A stretch of DNA of 64,000 nucleotides from JBDTVS01 sp040007095 (lineage in GTDB: Bacteria > Acidobacteriota > Vicinamibacteria > Vicinamibacterales > CAVVIG01), in NCBI GenBank assembly GCA_040007095.1, contig JBDTVS010000127.1, forward strand, positions 1-64,000. The letters are read 5' to 3'. Numbering within the stretch: the first letter of the stretch is position 1; each line of letters opens with the position of its first letter. This document shows, one piece after another, positions 35,512-44,743 of this stretch. Made by a program: the position numbers and the translations under genes. The notes beneath the pieces were generated by a model. The model made no database searches, was not told the DNA's origin, and saw only the letters and a program-made list of their open reading frames with translations.

Positions 35512-36524
35512 TTTCGTCCGAACACTTCGCCGATCACCAGACGCCGCCCGGCCATCCCGAGCGCTCGGAACGCGCGGAGGTGATGGACGTCGTCGCGTCC
35601 CACTGGCGCGACGGCGGTGGGGAAGTCGTGGCGCCGCGCCAGGCGACTCACGAACAGCTGGCCAGAGTGCACGACGCCGAATACTTGCACCGCATCGCCG
35701 AGACCGCCGGGCAGGCGATCGCGCTCGACCCGGACACCTACACCTCGACCGACACCTACGAGGTCGCGCAGCTTGCCGCCGGAGCGGCGGTCGATGCGGT
35801 CGAGCGCGTCATGGGTGGGCCCCATACGATAGCCATGGCGCTCGTCAGGCCGCCTGGTCATCATGCCGAGCGCAGCCGCGCGATGGGATTCTGCTTCTAC
35901 AACAACATCGCGGTCGCTGCCGTGCACGCGCGCACGCTTGGCGCGCAGCGCGTGGCGATTGTCGACTACGACGTGCATCACGGCAACGGCACGCAGCACA
36001 TGTTCGAGTCGAATCCGAACGTGTTGTACATCTCGACCCACCAGTATCCGTTCTATCCGGGCACCGGCGCGGTGGATGAGACCGGTGTCGGTGCGGGGAC
36101 AGGTTTTACCGTGAATCTGCCGATCGAGGCGGGGGCGGTCGACGAGGACTACCAGACGGCATTCCAGGATGTCGTGGTTCCGGTGCTGCGGCAGTTCAAG
36201 CCGGACCTCCTGCTCGTGTCGGCGGGCTTCGACGCGCACGAACGCGATCCCCTCGCGAACATGCGAGTGAGCACCGAGGCGTTCGCGGCGATGACCATGG
36301 AATTGCGGAAGGTGGCGGCCGAGTGCTGCAGCGAACGCATGATGCTCGTGACTGAAGGCGGCTACGACTTGCGCGCGCTGACCGCGTCGCTCGAGACCGT
36401 CGTCAAGACCCTCTCCGGTCCCCTCGCGCCTGCGCGCTGGCCCGCCAGCGGGCTGAAGTCCAGCCGCGGACGCCTCTCGGCCGAGGCGGCCAAGCGCGCG
36501 CTCAAGCCATTCTGGCGACTGTGA
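35496..36524 (+). CDS. Histone-deacetylase-superfamily protein
   Basis: Zinc hydrolase of the HDAC/acetylpolyamine amidohydrolase superfamily, 342 aa. Catalytic and metal residues are visible: tandem His in LVRPPGHHAERS (near residues 120-131), DYDVHHGNGTQHM near 155-167 with the zinc Asp and His, STHQYPFYPGTG near 178, and AGFDAH near 244 with the second zinc Asp. Bacterial members remove acetyl groups from polyamines, lysines or acetoin-linked proteins; the substrate here is unknown. It overlaps the acyltransferase by 16 nt and is probably co-expressed with it. Confidence 0.88.
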   Translation: MSLILISSEHFADHQTPPGHPERSERAEVMDVVASHWRDGGGEVVAPRQATHEQLARVHDAEYLHRIAETAGQAIALDPDTYTSTDTYEVAQLAAGAAVDAVERVMGGPHTIAMALVRPPGHHAERSRAMGFCFYNNIAVAAVHARTLGAQRVAIVDYDVHHGNGTQHMFESNPNVLYISTHQYPFYPGTGAVDETGVGAGTGFTVNLPIEAGAVDEDYQTAFQDVVVPVLRQFKPDLLLVSAGFDAHERDPLANMRVSTEAFAAMTMELRKVAAECCSERMMLVTEGGYDLRALTASLETVVKTLSGPLAPARWPASGLKSSRGRLSAEAAKRALKPFWRL

Positions 36525-36657
36525 CGCGGTCGTCGGACTGAAACTCAAGGCCGTTCTGAAATTCGATCGATTCGGATGGCACGTCGTGTCCGCCTTCCGC
36601 CTGCGCGGAAGCTGGTCGGGCGGACCTCGATCGCCTCGAGCGGCCGGTGGTAACGGT

Positions 36658-36663
36658 TAGAAT
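36658..36663 (+). promoter_or_regulatory. Candidate -10 box for leuS
   Basis: TAGAAT with 12 nt to the leuS ATG. No T-box or attenuator is visible in the 151-nt gap; a short or absent leader would leave no room for one. Confidence 0.45.
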
Positions 36664-36675
36664 AGACGCGACCCC

Positions 36676-39207
36676 ATGACCGAATATTCGCCACAGGCTC
36701 TGGATAAGAAGTGGCAGGAGCAATGGACGAGCGGCCGCGCGTTCGAGGTGACCGAGGATTCCGCGCGTCCGAAGTACTACTGCCTCGAGATGTTCGCGTA
36801 CCCTTCCGGCCACGCCCACGTCGGCCACGTCAGGAACTACATCATCGGCGACGTGATGGCGCGCACCAAGCGGCTCAGAGGTTTCAACGTGCTGCACCCT
36901 TTCGGGTGGGACGCGTTCGGCCTGCCCGCGGAGAACGCCGCCATCAAGACCGGCACGCACCCGGAAACCTCGACGCTGGGCAACATCAGCCACATGAAGG
37001 GGCAGCTGCAGCGCCTGGGCATCAGCTATGCGTGGGATCGCGAGATCGCGACCTGCCTGCCCGAGTATTACAAGTTCAACCAGTGGATTTTCCTGAAGAT
37101 GTTCGAGCGCGGTCTCGCCTACCGCCGCCGCTCGAGCGTCAACTGGTGTCCGAGCTGCAACACCGTGCTGGCCAACGAACAGGTGGTCGATGGGGCCTGC
37201 TGGCGGTGCGGCACGATGGTCGTGACTCGCGATCTCGAACAGTGGTTCTTCCGGATTACCGCGTATGCCGACGCACTGTTGGAGGGCCTCACGACGCTGA
37301 CGGACTGGCCCGAGAAGGTCGTCGTGATGCAGCGGAACTGGATCGGACGATCCGAAGGCGCGCGCCTCTCCTTCCCGGTCGCCGGCGGCGATCCGATCGA
37401 AGTCTTCACCACGCGCATCGACACCATCTACGGCGCCACCTTCGTGCTGCTGGCGCCAGAGCATCGGTCTGTCGAGCGGTTCGCCGCTGAGAGTCCCGAC
37501 CCCGCGGCGTTTCGCGAGCGCGTCAGGACGTTCCGCGCCCTCGATCGCCACGCCCGGCTAACGGGCGATATCGTCAAGGAAGGCTTCGATACCGGCCGCA
37601 AGGCGATCAACCCGTTCACCGGCGAGGACGTGCCGATCTGGATCGCGAATTTCGTCCTCGCCGAATACGGGACAGGCGCGATCATGGCCGTTCCCGCGCA
37701 CGACCAGCGCGACTTCGAGTTCGCGCGCAAATATGGATTGCCGATCCGCGTCGTTGTGCAGAGCGGTGTGCAGACCGGTGTCACGCCGATATCGGTCGAG
37801 ACGATGACGGAGGCGTCAGCCAACTATGGACGGCTGGTCGATTCGGCGCAGTACACCGGTGAGCAGGCGCCGGCGGTGCTGACGCGAATGATCCGCGACG
37901 CGGAATCGCGAGGCCTGGGCACCGGCGAGATCCAATACCGTTTGAAGGACTGGGGCATCTCTCGGCAGCGCTATTGGGGCACGCCGATCCCAATCATCTA
38001 CTGCGAGAAAGACGGCGTCGTGCCGGTACCCTACGACCAGCTGCCGGTGGCGCTGCCGAGGGTGACGACGTTCACGGGTCGAGGTGATTCGCCGTTGGCC
38101 CAGGTGCCGGAGTTCGTCAACGCGATTTGTCCCACTTGCGGCGGTCCCGCACGCCGCGAGACCGACACGATGGACACGTTCGTCGACTCATCGTGGTACT
38201 TCCTGCGGTTTTGCGACCCGGGAAATGCCGGTCTGCCGTTCGACCCGGCCAACGCCGCGTACTGGATGCCCGTCGATTTCTACAGCGGGGGCGTCGAGCA
38301 TGCGATTCTGCACCTGTTGTACTCGCGCTTCTTCACGCGCGTGCTGCACGATGTCGGCCTGATCGAGTTTGACGAGCCCTTCAAGCGCCTGCTGACCCAG
38401 GGCATGGTGCTGAAGGAAGGCGCCGTCATGTCCAAGTCGAAGGGCAACGTCGTCGATCCCGACGACATGCTGGCCAAGTATGGGGCCGACGCACTGCGTC
38501 TCTACGTCATGTTCGTGGCGCCGCCGGAGAAAGAGGTCGAGTGGAGCGACGCCGGACTTGAGGGCAGCTTCCGCTTCCTCGTGCGTGTATGGCGGCTGGT
38601 CGATCACTGGGCCGAGACGATCGGTGGCAAGGGAGTGCTTGCGTGCGGTGACGATGGCAATGACGCCGAACGGGGCGTGCGCAGAAAAACGCACGAGACC
38701 ATTCGAAGGGTCACGGCCGACATCGAAGAGCGCATGCACCTCAATACCGCCGTCTCGTCGCTGATGGAACTCGTCAACGCGCTGTATGCATTCAGCGAGG
38801 GGACCGTTCACGGCACCCCGGGGCGGCATGCCGCCGGTGAAGGCGTCGACCGCCCGCAGACGGTCAGCGCGCTGCGCGAGGCGATCGGCGCGCTGGTGTT
38901 GATGCTCTCGCCGTTCGCGCCCCACGCCGCCGAGGAAATGTGGCAGATGATCGGCAATTCCGGAGGCCTGGCGCAAGCCACCTGGCCGACCTTCGATCCG
39001 GCCGTGGCACGCGCCGATGTGGTGGTCGTGCCGGTCCAGATCAACGGCAAAGTGCGCGCGAGGCTGACCGTGCCTTCGGACATCCCGGAAGATCAGTTGC
39101 GCGAGCTGGCGTTGGCGGACGCTGCGGTGATCGCTCACATCGCCGGCAAGACGATTCTGAAGGTGGTGTTCGCGAAGGGGCCGCTGCTGTCGATCGTCGT
39201 CCGTTGA
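36676..39207 (+). CDS. leuS: Leucyl-tRNA synthetase
   Basis: Class I synthetase charging tRNA-Leu, 843 aa. The HIGH-type motif is HVGHVRNY near residues 53-60, and the KMSKS motif is MSKSKGNVVDPDD near 585-597. A CP1 editing domain lies between, with the zinc-type pairs CPSC and CWRCG. The C-terminal anticodon region and VQINGKVRARL extension are complete. It leads a leuS-lptE-holA operon, a widespread arrangement. Confidence 0.96.
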   Translation: MTEYSPQALDKKWQEQWTSGRAFEVTEDSARPKYYCLEMFAYPSGHAHVGHVRNYIIGDVMARTKRLRGFNVLHPFGWDAFGLPAENAAIKTGTHPETSTLGNISHMKGQLQRLGISYAWDREIATCLPEYYKFNQWIFLKMFERGLAYRRRSSVNWCPSCNTVLANEQVVDGACWRCGTMVVTRDLEQWFFRITAYADALLEGLTTLTDWPEKVVVMQRNWIGRSEGARLSFPVAGGDPIEVFTTRIDTIYGATFVLLAPEHRSVERFAAESPDPAAFRERVRTFRALDRHARLTGDIVKEGFDTGRKAINPFTGEDVPIWIANFVLAEYGTGAIMAVPAHDQRDFEFARKYGLPIRVVVQSGVQTGVTPISVETMTEASANYGRLVDSAQYTGEQAPAVLTRMIRDAESRGLGTGEIQYRLKDWGISRQRYWGTPIPIIYCEKDGVVPVPYDQLPVALPRVTTFTGRGDSPLAQVPEFVNAICPTCGGPARRETDTMDTFVDSSWYFLRFCDPGNAGLPFDPANAAYWMPVDFYSGGVEHAILHLLYSRFFTRVLHDVGLIEFDEPFKRLLTQGMVLKEGAVMSKSKGNVVDPDDMLAKYGADALRLYVMFVAPPEKEVEWSDAGLEGSFRFLVRVWRLVDHWAETIGGKGVLACGDDGNDAERGVRRKTHETIRRVTADIEERMHLNTAVSSLMELVNALYAFSEGTVHGTPGRHAAGEGVDRPQTVSALREAIGALVLMLSPFAPHAAEEMWQMIGNSGGLAQATWPTFDPAVARADVVVVPVQINGKVRARLTVPSDIPEDQLRELALADAAVIAHIAGKTILKVVFAKGPLLSIVVR

Positions 39208-39227
39208 GGCGCGAAGGACCATTCATC

Positions 39228-39776
39228 ATGCACATCAAGCTTCGGCGCCTTCTGCCGTTACTCCTCACTCTCGTGTCTGTCGGCATCACCCCAGGATGCG
39301 GGTACGCCCTGGCCGGCCGCGGGTCGTTTCTGCCGGACTACATCCGGACGATCGGCGTGCCGACGTTCGCCAACCGCACCACCGTCTTCAACCTGGAGAC
39401 GAATCTGACGCAGAAGGTCCGCGCCGAGTTCATCGGCCGCGGCAAGTATCGCATCCTCCCAGACAGCACCGAGGTTGACGCACTGCTGGTCGGCGATATC
39501 CTCTCGGCGACCTTGACGCCGGTCAGCTTTACCGCCAACCAGCTGGCGTCGCGCTACGCGCTCACGGTCTCGGCGCGTATCGAGCTGCGCGATCTGCGTG
39601 AGAACAAGGTGTTGTGGGAGAGCTCGAGCCTGATCTTCCGCCAGGAGTACGAGCCGAAAACCGGTGGCAACCCGCAGGATGTGTCGGCGTTCTTCGGCCA
39701 GGACGCCAATGCGCTCGAGCGCATGAGCGCCGACTTCGCACGGACGATCGTCAGCTCGATTCTCGAGGCGTTTTGA
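39228..39776 (+). CDS. lptE: LptE-like LPS-assembly lipoprotein
   Basis: Plug protein of the outer-membrane LPS translocon LptDE. The 182 aa protein has a signal sequence (MHIKLRRLLPLLLTLVSVG) followed by TPGCGYALAGRG, where the Cys near residue 25 is the likely lipidation site; the -3 to -1 residues (T-P-G) deviate from the best lipobox. The CGY-x-L-x-G start of the mature part is typical of LptE. Position between leuS and holA is the classical one. The stop overlaps the next TTG. Confidence 0.85.
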   Translation: MHIKLRRLLPLLLTLVSVGITPGCGYALAGRGSFLPDYIRTIGVPTFANRTTVFNLETNLTQKVRAEFIGRGKYRILPDSTEVDALLVGDILSATLTPVSFTANQLASRYALTVSARIELRDLRENKVLWESSSLIFRQEYEPKTGGNPQDVSAFFGQDANALERMSADFARTIVSSILEAF

Positions 39777-40768
39777 TCGCGACGCCTGCCACCGTTCGCG
39801 CGCAGCTCAACGCCGGCCGACCGGACCTTGTCTACCTCCTCCAGGGCGAGGATGACGTCGAGAAATCTGAGCTGGCGTCGGAGTTTGCCCTCCTCGTCGA
39901 GGAAGGGCTCGGCGCCTTCAATGTCGACCGCGTTCACGCCGGCGACATGACGACCGGCGATCGGCTCGCCGCGGGCGTCTCGTCGGTCGTCGCCGCGGCG
40001 CGGACGATGCCGATGATGTCTCCCTGGCGGGTAGTGATCGTGCTCCAGGCGGAACTGATGCTGGTGCCGAAGCGCGAGAGCGAGGCGGCGGCCCGCGCGC
40101 TCCAGGAACTCGAAACCTATCTCCAGAGCCCCGAGCGCCAGACGGTCCTCGTGCTGGTGGCGACGGCGGCGGTCGACCGTCGCAGCCGTCTCTATAAGAT
40201 CCTGACCAAGCAGGCGACGCTCGTCGACTGCGGCGTCCTCGAAGATCAGGCCGACGCCGAGCGTTGGGTGCAGGCGAGGGTGGCGCGGGCGCGGGTCGCC
40301 ATCGAGCCCGCGGCGGCCCGGCTGCTCGCCACACGCGCGGGCACGGATTTGAAGCGTCTGCGCGGCGATCTGGACCGGCTGCTGCTGTACGCGCTCGGCC
40401 AGTCCACGATCACCGTAGACGATGTGAAGCAGGTTGCCGGACCGGCGACGCTGCAGGACGACTGGGCGATGACGAATGCGATCGAGCAGGGCCGAACGGC
40501 GGAGGCGCTTCGGCAGCTGGCGCTGACGTTGGACGAGGGGGCCCCGCCCGAAAAAGTCCTCGGTCAGCTGGCGTGGCTGGTGCGAACGAAATTTCCCGCG
40601 ATCGCCCCCGGACACCTGGCCGCGGCCGTGGAATCGGTCTTTCGAACCGACCTCGACCTCAAGCGATCGGCGGGCGCCCCCCGGATTCTGCTCGAGCGGC
40701 TGGTCGTGGAACTCGGCGACCGGCGTCAGCCGCCGGCGGCGATGCGCGTCGTCAGGCGGGATTTGTAG
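39773..40768 (+). CDS. holA: DNA polymerase III delta subunit HolA
   Basis: Clamp-loader subunit that opens the beta clamp. The 331 aa length fits HolA. Features are LVYLLQGEDDVEKSELASEF near residues 18-37, a middle TVLVLVATAAVDRRSRLYK near 124-142 and the C-terminal collar domain with ALRQLALTLDEGAPPEKVLGQLAWLVR. It starts at TTG 39773 inside the lptE stop (TTGA). Its last 43 nt overlap the 3' end of rpsT on the opposite strand. Confidence 0.88.
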   Translation: MIATPATVRAQLNAGRPDLVYLLQGEDDVEKSELASEFALLVEEGLGAFNVDRVHAGDMTTGDRLAAGVSSVVAAARTMPMMSPWRVVIVLQAELMLVPKRESEAAARALQELETYLQSPERQTVLVLVATAAVDRRSRLYKILTKQATLVDCGVLEDQADAERWVQARVARARVAIEPAAARLLATRAGTDLKRLRGDLDRLLLYALGQSTITVDDVKQVAGPATLQDDWAMTNAIEQGRTAEALRQLALTLDEGAPPEKVLGQLAWLVRTKFPAIAPGHLAAAVESVFRTDLDLKRSAGAPRILLERLVVELGDRRQPPAAMRVVRRDL

Positions 40769-40989
40769 CGCCCGGCCGCGTTGCGATGAATAATCCCCTT
40801 GCTCGCCATCTTGTCGATGAGCGAAGTGGTTTGCTTCAACGCGGATTTGGCGGCGCCGATGTCTTTTCCGTCGATGGCGGCGCGGATGCTCTTGAGCGCT
40901 CCACGCAGCCGCGATCGGAATTGTCGATTGCGTTCGCGATTTTTCAGGCTTTGACGGTGCGCTTTGAGCGCGGATTCATGACTGGCCAA
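40726..40989 (-). CDS. rpsT: 30S ribosomal protein S20
   Basis: Small-subunit protein, 87 aa and basic. I place the start at TTG (complement of 40987-40989) because the protein then begins MASHESALKAHRQSLKNRER, matching S20, and a perfect GGAGGT lies 10 nt upstream; the longer frame from ATG 41025 would bury that site inside the gene. The conserved SALKQTTSLIDKMASKGIIH and NAAGRYKSRL segments are present. It converges on holA and overlaps it by 43 bp. Confidence 0.93.
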   Translation of the reverse strand: MASHESALKAHRQSLKNRERNRQFRSRLRGALKSIRAAIDGKDIGAAKSALKQTTSLIDKMASKGIIHRNAAGRYKSRLTTRIAAGG

Positions 40990-40999
40990 GACGTTTGAT

Positions 41000-41005
41000 A
41001 CCTCC
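41000..41005 (-). promoter_or_regulatory. Shine-Dalgarno site that fixes the rpsT start
   Basis: The minus strand reads GGAGGT, 10 nt before the TTG start of S20. It supports the shorter reading of the gene. Confidence 0.7.
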
Positions 41006-41034
41006 GGAACCCCTAATCCTACCATAGGAACCTC

Positions 41035-41814
41035 GTGTCTTTATCCGTGCAGCACTTCACGCGGACGTATGTCGGCAGCGGCGGGTCGGCCTTTACTGCC
41101 GTGGCCGATCTGTCGTTCGAAGTGTCCGGCGGCGAGATCGTCGGGCTGATCGGTCCCAATGGAGCGGGCAAGACGACCACGCTCCGTTCGATGGCCGGCA
41201 TCCTCCGGCCCACGGCGGGTCACATCAGCATCGACGGCCACGACATCGTCGACGACGCGGTGGCCGCCAAGCGGGTGCTGGCGTTCATGCCGGACGAGCC
41301 GCATCTGTTCGAGTACCTGACCGTGGCCGAGCACTTGCGGCTGATCGCCAGGCTCTTCGCCGTGGAGGACTTCGAACCGCGCGCCAGGGCGCTCCTGGAG
41401 GAATTGGAGCTGACAGGAAAAGAACGATCGCTGCCGGGCGAATTGTCGCGCGGCATGCGGCAGAAGGTGGTGATCGCCTGCGGTCTGGTCCGCCCGGCGT
41501 CGACGCTGCTGTTCGACGAGCCCCTGACCGGTCTCGATCCGGTCGGCATCAGGCGGATGCGTCAGACGATCGTCGACCGCGCCAGGGCCGGCGCATGCGT
41601 GCTCCTTTCGTCGCACCTCCTGCACCTGGTCGAGGAAGTCTGCACCCGGGTGATCATCATGGACCGCGGACGAAAAGTGGCCGACGGCACCGTCGCGGAA
41701 CTGGCGTCGCGCGCCGATCTCCAGGCGGCCGGATCGAACCTCGAGCAAATCTTCCTGCAGGTCACCGGACAGAATGGCGACGATCGCAAGGTCCATTCTG
41801 AATCCGAATCGTGA
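41035..41814 (+). CDS. ABC transporter ATP-binding protein
   Basis: 259 aa ATPase of an ABC-2-like exporter. Walker A GPNGAGKTT is near residues 42-50, signature LSRGMRQKVVIACGL near 140, Walker B LLFDEPLTGLD near 161 and the H-loop SSHLLHLVEE near 192. The LSRGM form of the signature is common in exporters of the NatA/CcmA type. It starts with GTG 41035. The permease follows immediately. The substrate cannot be told from sequence. Confidence 0.92.
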   Translation: MSLSVQHFTRTYVGSGGSAFTAVADLSFEVSGGEIVGLIGPNGAGKTTTLRSMAGILRPTAGHISIDGHDIVDDAVAAKRVLAFMPDEPHLFEYLTVAEHLRLIARLFAVEDFEPRARALLEELELTGKERSLPGELSRGMRQKVVIACGLVRPASTLLFDEPLTGLDPVGIRRMRQTIVDRARAGACVLLSSHLLHLVEEVCTRVIIMDRGRKVADGTVAELASRADLQAAGSNLEQIFLQVTGQNGDDRKVHSESES

Positions 41815-41827
41815 CGCCCGAAGTCCG

Positions 41828-43549
41828 ATGCTGAGCGCGAGCCTTTACATCATCATCTGCACCGCGAGGAATCGCCTGCTGATGCGTGTGCGACGGCTTC
41901 GCGAGCCGCGCTATCTGATTGGCGCCATTGCCGGCGCGGCGTATTTCTACTTTGCCGTGTTTCGGCGGATGGGGCGAGGCGGCGGGCGCGGCCGCTCGTC
42001 GTTTTCACCGTCGGCCCTGCTGGCCAGGTACGGAGGGGCCGCGGGCTTTGCTGGCGTGGGGTTGCTCCTGTTGGCCGCGCTCGCCTGGATTGTGCCGGCC
42101 GAGAGCGGACTGCTGGCGTTCAGCGAAGCCGAGACACACCTGCTGGTACCGGCGCCCGTGACGCGACGTCAGTTGTTGGTCTATCGCCTGCTGCGCTCGC
42201 AGCTGCCGCTGTTGTTCGGTGCCGCGATCTCGGCGGTATTCGTGCCCCTGGCAGCAGAACGGCGGCTTCGATTCGGCGTCGGGATGTTCACGTTGCTGGT
42301 CACGGCGCGTGTGTATTTCACGGGCGTCACGCGAGCCCGCGCGCGGCTGGCGGCGTCGAGCGCGGCGGAGCGCAGCGTGGCATGGGCGCCGCTCGCATTC
42401 CTTTTAGGCGCCATCACGATCGTGATCGTCTCCATCGTGCGTGTCCATGGCCTGCTCCCGCTCGACACGCCCGAAGGCCTGTTGTCGACTGTCGGGCGGG
42501 CGATCGGGACCTGGCCGTCCGCACTGGTGCTATGGCCGTTCACCGCGGTGATGCGGCCGCTGTTTGCGCCGTCCGACGCCGAATTCTTCGTAGGACTGGC
42601 CCTGGCGTTGGTCGTCCTTGGTTGCACCGTCGAATGGGTGTTGTGGGGCGACGGCGTGTTTCAACAAGCGCCGGACAACGTCCCGGAGCCGACAATGGGG
42701 CGTCGGGGATCGGTCCAGGCGGCGCGTGCGCGAAACGTCGGATGGACGCTGGGGTTGTCGGGACGGCTGGACACGGTGTTTCTCTGGAAGAACGCGATGC
42801 AGTCGCTGCGGAGCACGAATCTCGTGTCGGTGCTGCCGATTGCAGGTACGGCCATCCTGGTTGGAGTGGCGTTCGCCACCGCCAGGATGTCGGCGACCAA
42901 CCAACGGGCCCCCGCCGCGGCGCTTGCGATTGGCTCATTGTTCATGGCAGCGTTCGCGGCGTTGCTCGGGCCTCAAATGGTTCGGAGCGACATGCGCGGC
43001 GACCTGCAGCATCTGGACGTCCTCAAGACCTGGCCCGTGAAGCCTGCGGTCGTGATTCGAGGACAGCTGCTCTGGCCAACCTTGGCGCTGACGCTGTGGG
43101 TGTGGTTCGCGCTCGGGTGCGCCACGGCATTTTCGGCCGCGGCCTTTCCCTCACTCGCGGTCGGCGTGCGCTTGTCGCTGTCCGCGGCCGCCCTCGTGCT
43201 GGCCCCGGCGCTGGTGGCTGCGCAGTTGACCGTTCACAATGCCGTGGCCGTCCTGTTCCCGGCGTGGATTCCCTCCGGTTCCCAACGGGCCCGCGGCCTC
43301 GATGCGATGGGTCAGCGGCTGATTCTCCTGGCTGGCGTCATTATCGTGCTCGTCGTGATGATCGGCCCGGGCGCGATTGCCGGCGGTATCCTGACGTTCG
43401 CGTTCTACCGGGTGATGGGACCCGTGAGCATCGTGCCGGCGGCCGCCGTCTGCGTGGCGGTCGTCGCGGTCGAAATTGCGATCCTTACGGAGTTGCTGGG
43501 AGCCGCCTACGACCGCATTGATCTGCCGCAGGTGGAACGATCGGAATGA
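41828..43549 (+). CDS. Putative ABC exporter permease
   Basis: 573 aa integral membrane partner of the ATPase upstream, with about 11-12 hydrophobic segments and basic loops. It resembles the putative ABC exporter family with an N-terminal ICTARNRLLMRVRRLREPRYLIG segment (about residues 9-31), PAPVTRRQLLVYRLLRSQ near 100 and FPAWIPSGSQRARGLDAMGQ near 475. ATG 41828, 13 nt after the ATPase stop, is preferred to ATG 41774, which would overlap the ATPase gene. The cargo is unknown. Confidence 0.75.
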   Translation: MLSASLYIIICTARNRLLMRVRRLREPRYLIGAIAGAAYFYFAVFRRMGRGGGRGRSSFSPSALLARYGGAAGFAGVGLLLLAALAWIVPAESGLLAFSEAETHLLVPAPVTRRQLLVYRLLRSQLPLLFGAAISAVFVPLAAERRLRFGVGMFTLLVTARVYFTGVTRARARLAASSAAERSVAWAPLAFLLGAITIVIVSIVRVHGLLPLDTPEGLLSTVGRAIGTWPSALVLWPFTAVMRPLFAPSDAEFFVGLALALVVLGCTVEWVLWGDGVFQQAPDNVPEPTMGRRGSVQAARARNVGWTLGLSGRLDTVFLWKNAMQSLRSTNLVSVLPIAGTAILVGVAFATARMSATNQRAPAAALAIGSLFMAAFAALLGPQMVRSDMRGDLQHLDVLKTWPVKPAVVIRGQLLWPTLALTLWVWFALGCATAFSAAAFPSLAVGVRLSLSAAALVLAPALVAAQLTVHNAVAVLFPAWIPSGSQRARGLDAMGQRLILLAGVIIVLVVMIGPGAIAGGILTFAFYRVMGPVSIVPAAAVCVAVVAVEIAILTELLGAAYDRIDLPQVERSE

Positions 43550-43665
43550 AGCAGTTCGAACAAATACGACGTGTCACGCAGAGTGCGCGGGGCACGCAGA
43601 GAATGTGTGAGGTGTGACAGCGCTCTGGAAACAGGAGGTCGCTGGACGTTACGTGGTGCGCGCTG

Positions 43666-44436
43666 CTAACGAGCGACGACTTCGTAGGACCCGCTCGATG
43701 GTTTGGTATTCGAGAACTTCAGCACCGCGCGGCCGTCGACGACATCGGTCGACTTGTAGATCGTCAGGCCGAGCGGCTCCATGCGCACGGGGGGAGCCGC
43801 AAGGCCGTTGACGCGGGCGACGTACTGGCGGGTTTCGACATAGGGCGGGACGCTCTGACCGTGCCGATCTACCGCTCCAGGGCCGGCGTTGTACGCCGCC
43901 AGCGCGAGTTGCTCGTCGTTGTCGTAACGATCCAGCAGGTGCCGCAGGTAGGCCACACCTGCCCGGATGTTTTCCTCCGGGTTCAGCGGATCTTTCACGC
44001 CGAACTGCCGGATCGTCGCCGGCATCAGCTGCATCAGGCCAAGCGCGCCCTTGGTCGATTTTGCAAAAGGGTTGAACGCTGATTCGACCTGCACCACCGC
44101 GCGCACCAGGTCGGGCCGGACCGCGTTCAGGCGCGCGTGCTCGGCGATGAGCTGGTCGTACTCCCGGCCTCGTGCGGGCGCGACCGGCCGAGTCGTCCTC
44201 ACAGACGCCGCCTGCGGAACGACGTACGTGTAATTCGTGCCGCCTGCCGGGCGGTTGGACAGCACCAGGTGTCCGTTCGCGTCGCGCCAGGTATAGATCT
44301 GCGCGTGCGCCGGCGCCGCCAGGGCGAGGCAAGACATCGCCCACAGGACACAACGCGCCGTCACCAATCTGCCAGCTCGGCTGTTCGATGGGCTGAGTCC
44401 GTGATGGGCCTGGAATGCGGCATCATTGCTCTGCAT
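43666..44436 (-). CDS. Lytic transglycosylase (SLT) with DUF4124-like N-terminus
   Basis: Secreted murein lytic enzyme, 256 aa. The predicted signal peptide (LVTARCVLWAMSCLALAAPAHA) is preceded by about 23 polar residues, so the true start may be internal. A DUF4124-like segment QIYTWRDANGHLVLSNRP (about 46-63) precedes the SLT domain: catalytic Glu in VVQVESAFNP (near 119), then STKGALGLMQLMPAT, GVAYLRHLLDRYDND and ALAAYNAGPGAVDRHG. Periplasmic peptidoglycan remodelling is expected. The 116-nt gap after the ABC genes carries a TCACGCAGAG-type word repeat. Confidence 0.87.
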   Translation of the reverse strand: MQSNDAAFQAHHGLSPSNSRAGRLVTARCVLWAMSCLALAAPAHAQIYTWRDANGHLVLSNRPAGGTNYTYVVPQAASVRTTRPVAPARGREYDQLIAEHARLNAVRPDLVRAVVQVESAFNPFAKSTKGALGLMQLMPATIRQFGVKDPLNPEENIRAGVAYLRHLLDRYDNDEQLALAAYNAGPGAVDRHGQSVPPYVETRQYVARVNGLAAPPVRMEPLGLTIYKSTDVVDGRAVLKFSNTKPSSGSYEVVAR

Positions 44437-44452
44437 CTATAACGACATCAAC

Positions 44453-44458
44453 ATTTTA
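44453..44458 (-). promoter_or_regulatory. Candidate -10 box for the lytic transglycosylase gene
   Basis: TAAAAT on the minus strand, 16 nt before the ATG. The remaining divergent gap 44459-44743 (about 285 nt) shows no credible gene and no strong repeat; it presumably also holds the promoter of the VOC gene. Confidence 0.35.
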
Positions 44459-44743
44459 CCGTATCGGCACGCCCTGCGGACAACAACAGTGACGACCTTC
44501 TCCTCTCGGTAGTAATCGACGAGTTCGGTGGGTAGTCCAATGACCCCGGTCGCGGTGCGGGGGGGACAGGGCAGCGCGGTTGCTCGGTTCCGGGCTGGTT
44601 GGTTCAGACCGATCGGTCGCATGCCGGGACGTCGGCTCATCAGCACGGGCGACATCTCGCGCCGTGGGGGGATGGGGATTGTAGTCGGAGGCGCGGTCGG
44701 CGTATTCTCGCTTCGCATCACATCCCTAAAAAGGCAGGCCCTC

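Noticed and set aside
36525..36675. Possible T-box or leader peptide before leuS (also checked before alaS and lysS)
   Set aside because: No T-box sequence, specifier stem or terminator/antiterminator pair is visible, and the gaps are too short or contain a -10 box close to the start codon.
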